DNA of 64,000 nt from an uncultured Sphaerochaeta sp. (GCF_963666015.1 NZ_OY762555.1:3224001-3288000), one strand, 5' to 3'; positions 35,531-43,845 are shown, counted from the stretch's first letter. Notes: generated by a model not told the origin, from the sequence alone. Numbers and translations are program-made.

Positions 35531-36004
35531 TTAGTCCTCCTTGCTGATTGTTCCCAGCTCTTTAATAAATTGCTTACGATCCATAAGTTCAAAAAAATGA
35601 ACGGTTCCGTTCTTGAGAATTACCATCTCTACCATCTGTCTGAATAGTTTATCCAGCGATGTAGCCATACGAACCTGGTCCACCGTGATTGTACCCTGTG
35701 AAACCCTGTAGGCGATAGCTTTGGGAATGGGGCGGGTGGTCTCAACCTCATCAAGAGCAAAGGAACCCTCATGCTTGATGAAAGGTTCCTTTTTCTTTCT
35801 GGGTTTGAGACTGATTCCAAACAATGAGGGAGTTCGCTCAAAATCTTCAAAATGAAGGGTGTTCTTTACCCTATAGAGAAAAACGCCAAACTCCCGCATG
35901 ATGTTCCTGTTATTACCATACCATGTAGCATAGGTTCTCCAGGTTATAGGGGCTTCGTGACGTCTTTCAAGATTCTCAATAAAAGCCTGTGCATCATCTT
36001 CCAT
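35531..36004 (-). CDS. Conserved-looking protein of unknown function (157 residues)
   Basis: I do not recognise this protein. It is soluble, without signal peptide or membrane segment. It contains a basic middle stretch (LKPRKKKEPFIKHEG) and a C-terminal region with alternating hydrophobics (MVEMVILKNGTVHFFELMDRK). A good AAGGAAA site precedes the ATG. It is the first gene of the operon with the phosphohexomutase and galE, with a 3-bp gap and the downstream ribosome binding site embedded in its end, so expression is tightly coupled to sugar-nucleotide genes. It is divergent from the RlmK-like gene with 78 bp between starts. No cysteine or histidine pattern suggests metal binding. Confidence 0.75.
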   Translation of the reverse strand: MEDDAQAFIENLERRHEAPITWRTYATWYGNNRNIMREFGVFLYRVKNTLHFEDFERTPSLFGISLKPRKKKEPFIKHEGSFALDEVETTRPIPKAIAYRVSQGTITVDQVRMATSLDKLFRQMVEMVILKNGTVHFFELMDRKQFIKELGTISKED

Positions 36005-36082
36005 GAATTTTTCCTTCGCTTCTCTAGCTTTTTTCTATAGTACCATATACACTGCGTTGCAGAAAGAGCTACTGGGATTGTC

Positions 36083-38983
36083 ATGGATTATACAGAAAAG
36101 GATTTTGGAAAGATTTTAAAGCAAAATGCTCTCAAGATGCGTCGGATGATGTTGCAAAGCAACACAACCTGCATGAGGGTGTATGACCGAAACCTGGAAC
36201 GGTTTCCTGTTACTGTTGATCTCTATGGTCCCTATGCAAGGATCACCGATTACAGCGCTGATGGGTTGGATGATGAGGATGAGAGGATTTGCTGCGATAT
36301 CGTCTCACGAATGCTCTATGTACAGACCAGCCATGTGGTGTTTCATCGACGTCCTAAGCGGACCGGGAAGGAACAGCACAGTTTGCAAAGCGAACAATCC
36401 CTGAAAGTACAGGTCAATGAAAATGGACTTTTGTTCACTGTTGACCTGACCAAACGGATTGACACCGGCTTATTCCTAGACCATATGCTTACAAGAACAG
36501 TGGTTGAGGGAATGAGTCGAGGATGCAAGGTGTTGAACTTGTTCTCCTACACTGGATCCTTCTCGGTCTATGCTGCCCGTGGTGGAGCTGAACGTGTAGA
36601 ATCAGTGGACTTGTCCAGTACCTATACTGCATGGGCAGAAAAAAATCTTGCCGATAATGGATTTCCTTCTACAGTAGTCCCTTGCATTGCTGCCGATGCA
36701 TGGGCATATGTGATGGAAGCCTATGCACAAGGCAGGAAGTATGACTTGATCATTTTCGACCCTCCGAGTTTTTCGAACAGTCGAAAGATGGATCATGATT
36801 TTGATATCCAAAGGGACTATTTGCGTTGGATGAAGGTGCTTAATGCACTTCTTGCGATGGGTGGAAAATTAGTGTTCTCAACAAATTTGGGAACATTCAA
36901 GCTGGATGAGAAAGCAATACGTGGATTTGAGATCAAAGAGATTACCAGGCGAGTCGCAGCACCGGGATTTACCCGCCGTCTGGGAACTGCGAGGACGTGG
37001 TTGCTGACGAAACACGAAGATATACGGATACCAGAAAGATGGATAACCTCCGTACAAGAGAAAGCTGGCAAAAAAGACCAGCACGATGAGAATGGGCAAG
37101 AAGCCCGTATACTAAACAAAGAAGTAAAGACAATGAAAGCAAAAGAAAAGAAAGAACCAGTTGTACTGGAAACCGAAGAAAAAATTGTAGTGGAAGAAGC
37201 AGCAAACACAACTGTAGCAGAACCCAAACAGGCAGAAGAAGAAATGGTGCTCCTCAATGATGAGGCAGACCAGGAAGTCGAAGATCTCACTGATGAAAAT
37301 ACAGAAGTAAAACTATCTGACGATGAAGAAGTTGAAACCGAGACAGATGAATCTGACGATGAAGAAGTTGAAACTGAGACAGATGAATCTGACGATGAAG
37401 AAGTTGAAACTGAGACAGATGAATCTGATGATGAAGAAGTTGAAACTGAGACAGATGAATCTGATGATGAAGAAGTCCCAGTGGTTGAACCGAATGAAGT
37501 GGAGGATGACCTTCTCACGCTTAGTTGGGATGATCATGATTTTGCTCCGTTAGTACAGGAATCTTCAGCAGAAGAAACCTCTGAGAATAGAGAGACCGAA
37601 ATTCGTGAACCTCGTAGAGATGATCGACGTGGTGACCGACCTTCATATAGCGACAGAAACGACAGACGTCCACATGGCGACCGTTCTTTCCGTGATAGAG
37701 ACGACAGACGTCCAAGTGGTGACCGTCCTTCATACGGCGACAGACGCCCAGGTGGTGACCGTCCCTCATACGGCGACAGACGCCCAAGTGGTGACCGTCC
37801 TTCATACGGCGACAGACGCCCAAGTGGTGACCGTCCCTCATACGGCGACAGACGCCCAAGTGGTGACCGTCCTTCATACGGCGACAGACGCCCAAGTGGT
37901 GACCGTCCTTCTTTCCGTGATAGAGACGACAGACGCCCAGGTGGTGACCGTCCTTCATACGGCGACAGACGCCCAGGTGGTGACCGTCCTTCATACGGCG
38001 ACAGACGCCCAAGTGGTGATCGTCCTTCATACGGCGACAGACGCCCAGGTGGTGACCGTCCTTCATACGGCGACAGACGCCCAAGTGGTGATCGTCCTTC
38101 ATACGGCGACAGACGCCCAAGTGGTGACCGTCCTTCATACGGCGACAGACGCCCAGGTGGTGACCGTCCTTCTTTCCGAGATAGAGACGACAGACGCCCA
38201 GGTGGCGACCGTCCTTCTTTCCGTGATAGAGACGACAGACGCCCAGGTGGTGACCGTCCTTTCCGTGATAGAGACGACAGACGCCCAGGTGGTGACCGTC
38301 CTTCTTTCCGTGATAGAGACGACAGACGCCCAGGTGGTGACCGTCCTTCTTTCCGTGATAGAGACGACAGACGCCCAGGTGGTGACCGTCCTTCTTTCCG
38401 TGATAGAGACGACAGACGCCCAGGTGGTGACCGTCCTTTCCGTGATAGAGACGACAGACGCCCAGGTGGTGACCGTCCTTCTTTCCGAGATAGAGATGAC
38501 AGACGCCCAGGTGGTGACCGTCCTTCTTTCCGAGATAGAGACGACAGACGCCCAGGTGGTGACCGTCCTTCTTTCCGTGATAGAGACGACAGACGCCCAG
38601 GTGGTGACCGTCCTTCTTTCCGTGATAGAGACGACAGACGCCCAGGTGGTGACCGTCCTTCTTTCCGAGATAGAGATGACAGACGCCCAGGTGGTGACCG
38701 TCCTTCTTTCCGAGATAGAGACGACAGACGCCCAGGTGGTGACCGTCCTTCTTTCCGTGATAGAGACGACAGACGCCCAGGTGGTGACCGTCCTTCTTTC
38801 CGTGATAGAGACGACAGACGCCCAGGTGGCCGTCCATCGTTCTCCAATGACAGGAGAGGAAGAGATGGTGGAAGTGATGAGCGTCGACAACGGAAATCTG
38901 GACCGAAGCCGTATGGATTTGATTCTTTCCGTCAGACCAAAACCAGAGGTGAACACGAAGACGATTCGTTCTTCTCTGAATGA
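36083..38983 (+). CDS. RlmK-like 23S rRNA methyltransferase fused to acidic and Arg/Asp repeat tail
   Basis: Residues 1 to about 330 form a SAM-dependent methyltransferase of the RlmI/RlmK (YccW/RlmL C-terminal) type: DTGLFLDHM, SAM motif LNLFSYTGSFSVYAA near 151, the post-I acidic residue in VESVDLSS, and catalytic DPPSFSNSRKM at 226. It probably makes m7G in 23S rRNA. Residues about 345-480 are acidic with four DDEEVETETDES repeats. Residues about 510-925 are a low-complexity tail of SYGDRRP(S/G)GDRP units (about 11) and SFRDRDDRRPGGDRP units (about 17), like the RNA-binding tails of DEAD-box helicases. It ends in a unique basic segment. The total of 966 residues is far above the family norm. 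An internal ATG at 37134 could start a separate product, but its ribosome binding site is weak. Confidence 0.85.
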   Translation: MDYTEKDFGKILKQNALKMRRMMLQSNTTCMRVYDRNLERFPVTVDLYGPYARITDYSADGLDDEDERICCDIVSRMLYVQTSHVVFHRRPKRTGKEQHSLQSEQSLKVQVNENGLLFTVDLTKRIDTGLFLDHMLTRTVVEGMSRGCKVLNLFSYTGSFSVYAARGGAERVESVDLSSTYTAWAEKNLADNGFPSTVVPCIAADAWAYVMEAYAQGRKYDLIIFDPPSFSNSRKMDHDFDIQRDYLRWMKVLNALLAMGGKLVFSTNLGTFKLDEKAIRGFEIKEITRRVAAPGFTRRLGTARTWLLTKHEDIRIPERWITSVQEKAGKKDQHDENGQEARILNKEVKTMKAKEKKEPVVLETEEKIVVEEAANTTVAEPKQAEEEMVLLNDEADQEVEDLTDENTEVKLSDDEEVETETDESDDEEVETETDESDDEEVETETDESDDEEVETETDESDDEEVPVVEPNEVEDDLLTLSWDDHDFAPLVQESSAEETSENRETEIREPRRDDRRGDRPSYSDRNDRRPHGDRSFRDRDDRRPSGDRPSYGDRRPGGDRPSYGDRRPSGDRPSYGDRRPSGDRPSYGDRRPSGDRPSYGDRRPSGDRPSFRDRDDRRPGGDRPSYGDRRPGGDRPSYGDRRPSGDRPSYGDRRPGGDRPSYGDRRPSGDRPSYGDRRPSGDRPSYGDRRPGGDRPSFRDRDDRRPGGDRPSFRDRDDRRPGGDRPFRDRDDRRPGGDRPSFRDRDDRRPGGDRPSFRDRDDRRPGGDRPSFRDRDDRRPGGDRPFRDRDDRRPGGDRPSFRDRDDRRPGGDRPSFRDRDDRRPGGDRPSFRDRDDRRPGGDRPSFRDRDDRRPGGDRPSFRDRDDRRPGGDRPSFRDRDDRRPGGDRPSFRDRDDRRPGGDRPSFRDRDDRRPGGRPSFSNDRRGRDGGSDERRQRKSGPKPYGFDSFRQTKTRGEHEDDSFFSE
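37319..37474 (+). repeat. 36-bp acidic coding repeat, four full copies and a partial one
   Basis: In-frame repeats coding DDEEVETETDES (residues about 413-464). Copies differ only by single synonymous changes such as GAC/GAT, so the array expanded recently. Confidence 0.92.
37695..38835 (+). repeat. Mixed 36-bp and 45-bp coding tandem repeats (Arg/Asp/Gly/Pro-rich)
   Basis: 36-bp units (SYGDRRPxGDRP) fill about 37725-38165 with a 45-bp unit between, and 45-bp units (SFRDRDDRRPGGDRP) fill about 38166-38835, two of them shortened to 42 bp. All length changes are multiples of 3, so the frame is kept. Near-identity between units points to ongoing slippage or unequal exchange. Confidence 0.95.
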
Positions 38984-39010
38984 TTCATTAACTAGTTGCC
39001 ATATGTGTAT

Positions 39011-39033
39011 AGAACCCCCTTTTCGGGGGTTCT
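39011..39033 (+). terminator. Hairpin after the RlmK-like gene
   Basis: 9-bp stem AGAACCCCC/GGGGGTTCT with a 5-nt TTTTC loop. No T run follows, so termination may be weak or factor-aided. Confidence 0.5.
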
Positions 39034-39076
39034 ATGCTGATTGTCTTAAAGATTATTTCCTTCATAACGTATCATG

Positions 39077-39105
39077 TTGACAGGGTACAATACATGGAGT
39101 AAGAT
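39077..39105 (+). promoter_or_regulatory. Promoter of perR-rbr
   Basis: TTGACA (perfect), 17 nt, TAAGAT, about 35 nt before the perR start. Confidence 0.75.
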
Positions 39106-39109
39106 AACT

Positions 39110-39122
39110 ATTGAGATTCAAT
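39110..39122 (+). promoter_or_regulatory. Candidate operator in the perR leader
   Basis: Perfect inverted repeat ATTGA-GAT-TCAAT at the expected transcription start. Position suits autorepression. It is not a close match to the Bacillus PerR box (TTATAATnATTATAA). Confidence 0.35.
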
Positions 39123-39140
39123 ATCATTTAGGAAAAACCC

Positions 39141-39539
39141 ATGAAAGATAAGCGACAAACAATACAAAAGGGATTGGTGTGGGAAGCGGTGACTAACGCT
39201 ACCAACCATCCAAATGCTGAACAAATCTACGAGCGTATTGTTGAGAAACATCCATCAATCAGTAGAGCAACAGTATATCGAAATCTGAACTCACTTGTTG
39301 AAGAAGGAAAGGTTAAGCGTGTCAGGGTTCTTGGTGGTCCTGACCATTTTGATCGTACTTTGGGAAATCATTACCACATTCAGTGCATCCACTGTAAGCG
39401 GGTGGATGATATAGAGCTTTTTGAAGATATCAATCTGTCACAACGAAATGTTGATACCCATGGATACAAACTTGAATCATATGAGATAGTTTTCAACGGG
39501 ATCTGTCCCGAATGTAAAAATATGCGTGCTGCTCAATAG
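39141..39539 (+). CDS. perR: Fur-family regulator, PerR-like
   Basis: Metal-dependent repressor of the Fur superfamily, here most likely a peroxide sensor. The N-terminal winged helix carries SISRATVYRNLNSLVEEG with the recognition helix. The structural zinc site is made by CIHC and CPEC in the C-terminal half. Candidate regulatory ligands are H and D residues in GGPDHFDR and NHYHIQC. Length 132 residues. PerR rather than Fur is inferred from operon context: rubrerythrin starts 22 bp downstream, as in clostridia and treponemes. The promoter contains an inverted repeat suited to autorepression. Confidence 0.85.
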   Translation: MKDKRQTIQKGLVWEAVTNATNHPNAEQIYERIVEKHPSISRATVYRNLNSLVEEGKVKRVRVLGGPDHFDRTLGNHYHIQCIHCKRVDDIELFEDINLSQRNVDTHGYKLESYEIVFNGICPECKNMRAAQ

Positions 39540-39561
39540 CAGTTATTGAAAGGAGCAAGGA

Positions 39562-40104
39562 ATGGAATTGAAAGGATCAAAAACAGAGAAGAACTTGCAT
39601 GAGGCTTTTGCTGGTGAGTCCATGGCTCGGAACAAGTATACCTATTATGCCTCTAAGGCAAAGAAAGAAGGGTATGTGCAGATTGCAAATCTCTTCGAAG
39701 AGACTGCTTTCAATGAGAAAGAACATGCCAAAATCTGGTTCAAGCTTTTGCAGGAAGCTGGTGAGATTCCTACTACTGCAACCAACCTGAAGGATGCAGC
39801 AGCCGGTGAGCACTATGAGTGGACCGACATGTATGCAAACTTTGCGAAGGAAGCTCGTGAAGAGGGCTTTACCAAGATTGCTACCTTGTTTGAAATGGTT
39901 GCTGCCATTGAAAAGCACCATGAACAGCGCTATCTTGATCTCTTGAAGAATGTTGAGGGAAGCTTGGTTTTCAGTCGTGATGGAGACCAGATGTGGAAGT
40001 GTTCCAACTGTGGTCATATTGTCATAGGCAAAAAGGCTCCTGGAATTTGCCCGGTTTGCAACCATCCCCAAGCTTATTTCGAGATTGTAGCAAAGAACTA
40101 TTAA
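39562..40104 (+). CDS. rbr: Rubrerythrin
   Basis: Non-haem diiron peroxidase that reduces hydrogen peroxide in anaerobes. The N-terminal four-helix ferritin-like domain shows the iron ligands in [28 protein letters not shown] and [14 protein letters not shown]. The C-terminal rubredoxin-like domain has CSNCGH and CPVCNHPQ binding one iron. Length 180 residues, slightly shorter than Desulfovibrio Rbr. It is co-transcribed with the PerR-like regulator and is the peroxide partner of the superoxide reductase encoded at 6 kb. An AAAGGAG site precedes the ATG. Confidence 0.95.
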   Translation: MELKGSKTEKNLHEAFAGESMARNKYTYYASKAKKEGYVQIANLFEETAFNEKEHAKIWFKLLQEAGEIPTTATNLKDAAAGEHYEWTDMYANFAKEAREEGFTKIATLFEMVAAIEKHHEQRYLDLLKNVEGSLVFSRDGDQMWKCSNCGHIVIGKKAPGICPVCNHPQAYFEIVAKNY

Positions 40105-40127
40105 TGGTTCATGGATTCAAAGAAAGT

Positions 40128-40151
40128 GCAGGCTGTTGAGGCCTGCTTTTT
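40128..40151 (+). terminator. Intrinsic terminator of perR-rbr, bidirectional shape
   Basis: 6-bp stem GCAGGC/GCCTGC, 7-nt loop and TTTTTCTTT, extended by outer AAAGAAA pairing. It can also serve the convergent amidohydrolase gene. Confidence 0.85.
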
Positions 40152-40159
40152 CTTTGGTA

Positions 40160-41392
40160 TCAATTGTTGTCCAGGTGCATGAACCTGAGAGGATTGCTGT
40201 GTACCATCTCATGTATTGCGTCATCACTGAAAGGCGACTCCTCAAAGATTCGATAATAGGATGTATATGATTCGACTTTCATGAGATTGACCGAAAAATC
40301 AGTACCAAAGAGACTCCTGGAAAGTATCGTCTGTCTTTGCTCTTCATCAAGTGATTTCAAGTAATTTGAGAGTAATAAGTAGAACTCAGGATTGCTTCCG
40401 CTGAATGAGACATCTGCGTATACATTTGGGTAGAGCTGCATCAACTCAACAAGATCATAGAACCAGGGAGAATCAGGTACCCTACTTGTCAAACCAGAGA
40501 TAAGAGACAAGGGATTCTTCTGCAGTTGGTTATACTGCCAACCATAGTGTGCAAAGTCAATCCTGAGCATAGGGTAGCGAGCAAGTACCGGTTTATAGGA
40601 AGATGGTGCAGTATATTTCCAAGCTTCCTTCGCAGGTACACCCCTAAATCCCTGATCGTCACAATGGGTCATGATCGGAATGTCGTACTTGGAGCAGAAC
40701 TCATAGATCATAATGACTTTTTCACGTTGTTCTGGGTCGGTAGGCCATGGGTCGTAGCCCATTGGCGGGTAGAACTTGACCCCATAGAATTGCTTCTTAT
40801 CATTTTCCTTATGAATATAGGTGTTCAGTAGTTTTTCTATGAAGGCCATGGTATGGACCTGTGGGTTGATACCCAGAAAAGGGAAGAACTCGAACAACCC
40901 ATCCCGATGGGTTGCATTGTAGTAGTCAAAACCTTCCAAAGTATCCTTCACATAATCAAGGATCTTTTCTTCTTTGGGAGCAGGGTAGTAGAGCGATTCG
41001 TTTCTGATCTTGTTGCTGGAGAAATCCATCAAGAGCGGGCACATAGCCATCTTGTCATAGGTACGGGAACGCATGTGCATTTTACCGTCACGGATATAGG
41101 GCTCTTCAGGTCGGAGAGCTTCCTCGTCATGGCTGGGAAATTTCCCCATCAGATCATCTTCCATCATTACCAAGGTTTCTCCGATGGTCTGTTCAAATGT
41201 TGTCAATGTATTGGTGATGCGGTTGAGAAGTGCTGCACTCTTGCGATTCTTATTAGTCAAGATATAGCTCGGGGAAAGGGTCCCACTGGTCACCAAGTCC
41301 GCGATACCTCCCTCCAACGAAGAAAAGAACGATAGCATGTTTGGATGCACAATATTCATCACATGGAAATGCTGGTCAAAGAAGTAATTCAT
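40160..41392 (-). CDS. Amidohydrolase-2 family metal-dependent hydrolase, substrate unknown
   Basis: TIM-barrel metalloenzyme. Likely ligands are the HFH pair near residue 8 (DQHFHVMN), the histidine in IMTHCDDQGF, FAHYGWQYNQ and the aspartate in LFGTDFSVN, the order typical of amidohydrolase-2 (decarboxylase/lactonase/hydrolase) enzymes. There is a long insertion of about 150 residues between the first and second ligand groups (including CPLLMDFSS), larger than usual. No signal peptide. GAGGAGGG lies before the ATG. It is not obviously linked to glnS upstream, from which a terminator separates it. Substrate cannot be assigned. Confidence 0.75.
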   Translation of the reverse strand: MNYFFDQHFHVMNIVHPNMLSFFSSLEGGIADLVTSGTLSPSYILTNKNRKSAALLNRITNTLTTFEQTIGETLVMMEDDLMGKFPSHDEEALRPEEPYIRDGKMHMRSRTYDKMAMCPLLMDFSSNKIRNESLYYPAPKEEKILDYVKDTLEGFDYYNATHRDGLFEFFPFLGINPQVHTMAFIEKLLNTYIHKENDKKQFYGVKFYPPMGYDPWPTDPEQREKVIMIYEFCSKYDIPIMTHCDDQGFRGVPAKEAWKYTAPSSYKPVLARYPMLRIDFAHYGWQYNQLQKNPLSLISGLTSRVPDSPWFYDLVELMQLYPNVYADVSFSGSNPEFYLLLSNYLKSLDEEQRQTILSRSLFGTDFSVNLMKVESYTSYYRIFEESPFSDDAIHEMVHSNPLRFMHLDNN

Positions 41393-41411
41393 GCAACCCT
41401 CCTCAAACGGT

Positions 41412-41439
41412 GAAGATAATAAGGGGTCATATGACCCCT
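41412..41439 (-). terminator. Intrinsic terminator of glnS
   Basis: A perfect 18-bp palindrome AGGGGTCATATGACCCCT, followed on the minus strand by TTATTATCTT. Confidence 0.8.
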
Positions 41440-41447
41440 CATATAGA

Positions 41448-43157
41448 TCACATACCCATTTTCTTTTTCAGCTTTGCCCAAGAATCCTTGAGTGTTGCAG
41501 TCCTATTGAAAACAAGATGGTCTTCACTGCTTGCCTTGTTATCGACACAGAAGTAACCGTTGCGGATGAACTGCAAATAATCTCCTTCCTGTGCTTGTTT
41601 GATCTGAGGCTCTGCTATTGCATTGCTTACAACCTGTAAGGAGTCGGGATTCAGGTCATCCAGATAGTTTCCTGTCTCTTTTCCGGGGTATTCAGTGAGA
41701 AATAGTTTGTCATAGAGACGCGCCTCAATGGTGACTCCCTCAGATGCACTGACCCAGTGGCTTGTTCCCCTCACCTTTCTTCCATCAGGGGTGGATCCCC
41801 CCCTTGATTCAGGGTCATAGGTACAATGTACTTCTATGATAGTTCCATCTTCGTCCTTTACTACAGAATGAGCAGTCACATAGTAAGTATACTTAAGCCT
41901 GATCTCATTACCAGGATAGAGCCTGTGATATTTCTTCGGTGGATCTTCCATGAAATCTTCCCGTTCGATGTACAATTCACGTGAGAATGGAATCTGATGG
42001 GTCTTGCTGTTCGGGTCTTCAGGGTTGTCGATAGCCTCGAAGTACTCAACTTTGTCTTCGGGGTAGTTGTCGATGACCAGTTTCAGAGGGTCTAGGACGA
42101 CCATTAATCGATCAGCACGCTTGTTCAGGTCTTCACGAACACAGAACTCCAGCAAGGAGTAGTCAACGACACCTTCAACCTTTGCAACTCCGACACGGCC
42201 GATAAAATCCTTCATCGATTCAGGGGAATAACCTCGTCTCCTGATACCACTGATAGTGGGCATCCTTGGATCATCCCATCCATCCACAATTCCCAGCTTG
42301 ACCAAGTTGAGGAGCCTTCTCTTGCTCATCACGAAATAGTTGATATTCAAGCGAGCGAATTCATACTGGTGAGGTGTATGCTCAATACCATCAATACTGG
42401 TTGCCCAATCATAGGCAGGTCGATGGTCCTCAAACTCCAAGGTACAGATTGAGTGGGTGATGCCTTCAATCGCATCACTGATGGGATGAGTGAAATCATA
42501 CATTGGGTAGATGCACCATGCGTCCCCAGTTCGTGGATGTGAGGCAAACTTGATACGGTAAAGAGCTGGATCCCGCATGTTCAGATTAGGACTGGACATG
42601 TCGATCTTAGCACGAAGGATATACTTTCCCTCTGGGTGCTTGCCTTCACGCATCTCAAGGAACAGCCTTAGGTTATCCTCGATACTTCTTTCCCTGTCTG
42701 GACTATTTCTACCGGGTTCCGTCAATGTTCCACGGTATTCCTTCATCTGTTCAGCGGTGAGGCTGTCTACATAGGCTTTTCCTTGTTTGATCAACTCAAT
42801 TGCGATCTCATACAGCTGCTGATAATAGTCAGAGGCATGGTACTCATACTCGCCCCATTCATAGCCCAGCCATTTGATGTCGCGCTTGATGGAGTTGATA
42901 TACTCCATATCTTCCTTCTCAGGATTGGTATCGTCAAAACGGAGGTGGCAGCGACCTTGGTACTTTTCAGCAAGTCCGAAATTGATGCAGATAGACTTGA
43001 TGTGTCCGATATGCAGATATCCATTGGGTTCAGGGGGGAATCTGGTCACAATGGTATTATTAGGAACCCGGCCAGATGCCAGGTCATCCTCGATAATGCG
43101 TTCCAAAAAATTCAGAGGAGTCTTCTCTTTCGTCTCCACTTCGTTGTGCTCGTCCAT
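41448..43157 (-). CDS. glnS: Glutaminyl-tRNA synthetase
   Basis: Class I synthetase that charges tRNA-Gln directly. The HIGH motif lies in RFPPEPNGYLHIGHIKSIC near residue 45, the KMSKS motif is VMSKRRLL, and the GlnRS-specific acceptor-binding region (RFDDTNPEKE, YDFTHPISDAIEGITHSICT) and the two beta-barrel anticodon domains are complete. Length 569 residues. The start has AAGGAAGGA upstream. The gene stands alone between two terminator-like hairpins. GlnRS is known from only some bacterial groups and is considered to derive from eukaryotic GlnRS by transfer; its presence here means that tRNA-Gln need not be made by the Glu-tRNA(Gln) amidotransferase route. Confidence 0.96.
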   Translation of the reverse strand: MDEHNEVETKEKTPLNFLERIIEDDLASGRVPNNTIVTRFPPEPNGYLHIGHIKSICINFGLAEKYQGRCHLRFDDTNPEKEDMEYINSIKRDIKWLGYEWGEYEYHASDYYQQLYEIAIELIKQGKAYVDSLTAEQMKEYRGTLTEPGRNSPDRERSIEDNLRLFLEMREGKHPEGKYILRAKIDMSSPNLNMRDPALYRIKFASHPRTGDAWCIYPMYDFTHPISDAIEGITHSICTLEFEDHRPAYDWATSIDGIEHTPHQYEFARLNINYFVMSKRRLLNLVKLGIVDGWDDPRMPTISGIRRRGYSPESMKDFIGRVGVAKVEGVVDYSLLEFCVREDLNKRADRLMVVLDPLKLVIDNYPEDKVEYFEAIDNPEDPNSKTHQIPFSRELYIEREDFMEDPPKKYHRLYPGNEIRLKYTYYVTAHSVVKDEDGTIIEVHCTYDPESRGGSTPDGRKVRGTSHWVSASEGVTIEARLYDKLFLTEYPGKETGNYLDDLNPDSLQVVSNAIAEPQIKQAQEGDYLQFIRNGYFCVDNKASSEDHLVFNRTATLKDSWAKLKKKMGM

Positions 43158-43212
43158 TATTGTCCTTCCTTATACCCTTTCAAAGGGGCTTCTCTGAAGA
43201 TAGCACATAGTA

Positions 43213-43233
43213 GCACAACCACTAGTGTTGTGC
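43213..43233 (-). repeat. Inverted repeat between glnS and the DUF1349-like gene
   Basis: GCACAA/TTGTGC arms around a CCACTAGTG loop. No T run on either strand. It may be a weak terminator for the DUF1349-like gene or part of glnS control. Confidence 0.4.
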
Positions 43234-43242
43234 GAGAGTCTA

Positions 43243-43767
43243 TCAGGTCTCTTTCCTATAATCCAATGCACTCATGGAAGCCCTGGCTTCTTCGGTTCCC
43301 TCATTGGCGAAATAGGGACCGAAGCTTACCGACCTCTCAATTCCAGGAAGCGTGAAGGTTCCTATCCAGTTCACAGGGCTTTCACTTTGCCTGCTATACC
43401 CTATTGAGACTTGGGCCCCACTGCGTTTCATTCTCCATGTTACTGGAGTATTGTCTGCAATGTGCGGAATTCTGCAGTAGTTTCGGTAGCTACCGATCAC
43501 CACATGGACTTCCAATGCATCAGTACTTATTCCCACACCGATGAAATCGGTATCCAGGTGATAAAAACAAACACCGGAAAAAATACTATCTCGATCGCTC
43601 GAAAGCGTCATTTTACAAGAGAAATCATCATCAGAAACTGCAAGCAAGAGAGGCCCATCAGGTAATCTCATCTGTGGCTCAACCGTGAGGGAAACCGACC
43701 GGTGATCCTTCTCCCATGATCGGGGTTTTCCCATCCATCTAAAATCGCGCATCGTAATCTTTCTCAT
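43243..43767 (-). CDS. DUF1349-like (concanavalin-like fold) protein
   Basis: The 174-residue product resembles the DUF1349/YesU-type jelly-roll proteins of unknown biochemical role, often near carbohydrate genes. Marks are the N-terminal DFRWMGKPRSW, an SDDDFSCKMTL strand, FSGVCFYHLDTDFIGVGI and the final SFGPYFANEGTEEA. No signal peptide. ATG 43767 is favoured: TATACT ends 6 nt upstream on the same strand with TGGATA 17 nt before it, so the message may be leaderless. In-frame GTG 43809 and ATG 43803 are alternatives, also without a ribosome binding site. The gene is divergent from the HD phosphohydrolase gene. Confidence 0.65.
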   Translation of the reverse strand: MRKITMRDFRWMGKPRSWEKDHRSVSLTVEPQMRLPDGPLLLAVSDDDFSCKMTLSSDRDSIFSGVCFYHLDTDFIGVGISTDALEVHVVIGSYRNYCRIPHIADNTPVTWRMKRSGAQVSIGYSRQSESPVNWIGTFTLPGIERSVSFGPYFANEGTEEARASMSALDYRKET

Positions 43768-43773
43768 ATGTGC

Positions 43774-43802
43774 AGTATATGAGAGTTGTGTCATTTTATC
43801 CA
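43774..43802 (-). promoter_or_regulatory. Candidate promoter of the DUF1349-like gene, leaderless arrangement
   Basis: Minus strand TGGATA, 17 nt, TATACT, 6 nt, ATG. Confidence 0.45.
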
Positions 43803-43845
43803 TAACCACTTTATGTTGCGAAGAAGTTGTTGTACCTTATATCAT

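Noticed and set aside
37695..38835. CRISPR-like array (36-45 bp periodicity)
   Set aside because: Units are contiguous coding repeats without unique spacers, the frame is kept, and no cas gene is in the window.
37521..38956. Long open frames in nearly all frames across the Arg/Asp repeat region
   Set aside because: The short repeat unit happens to lack stops in several frames. Only the frame continuous with the methyltransferase has a promoter-side start and biologically sensible composition.
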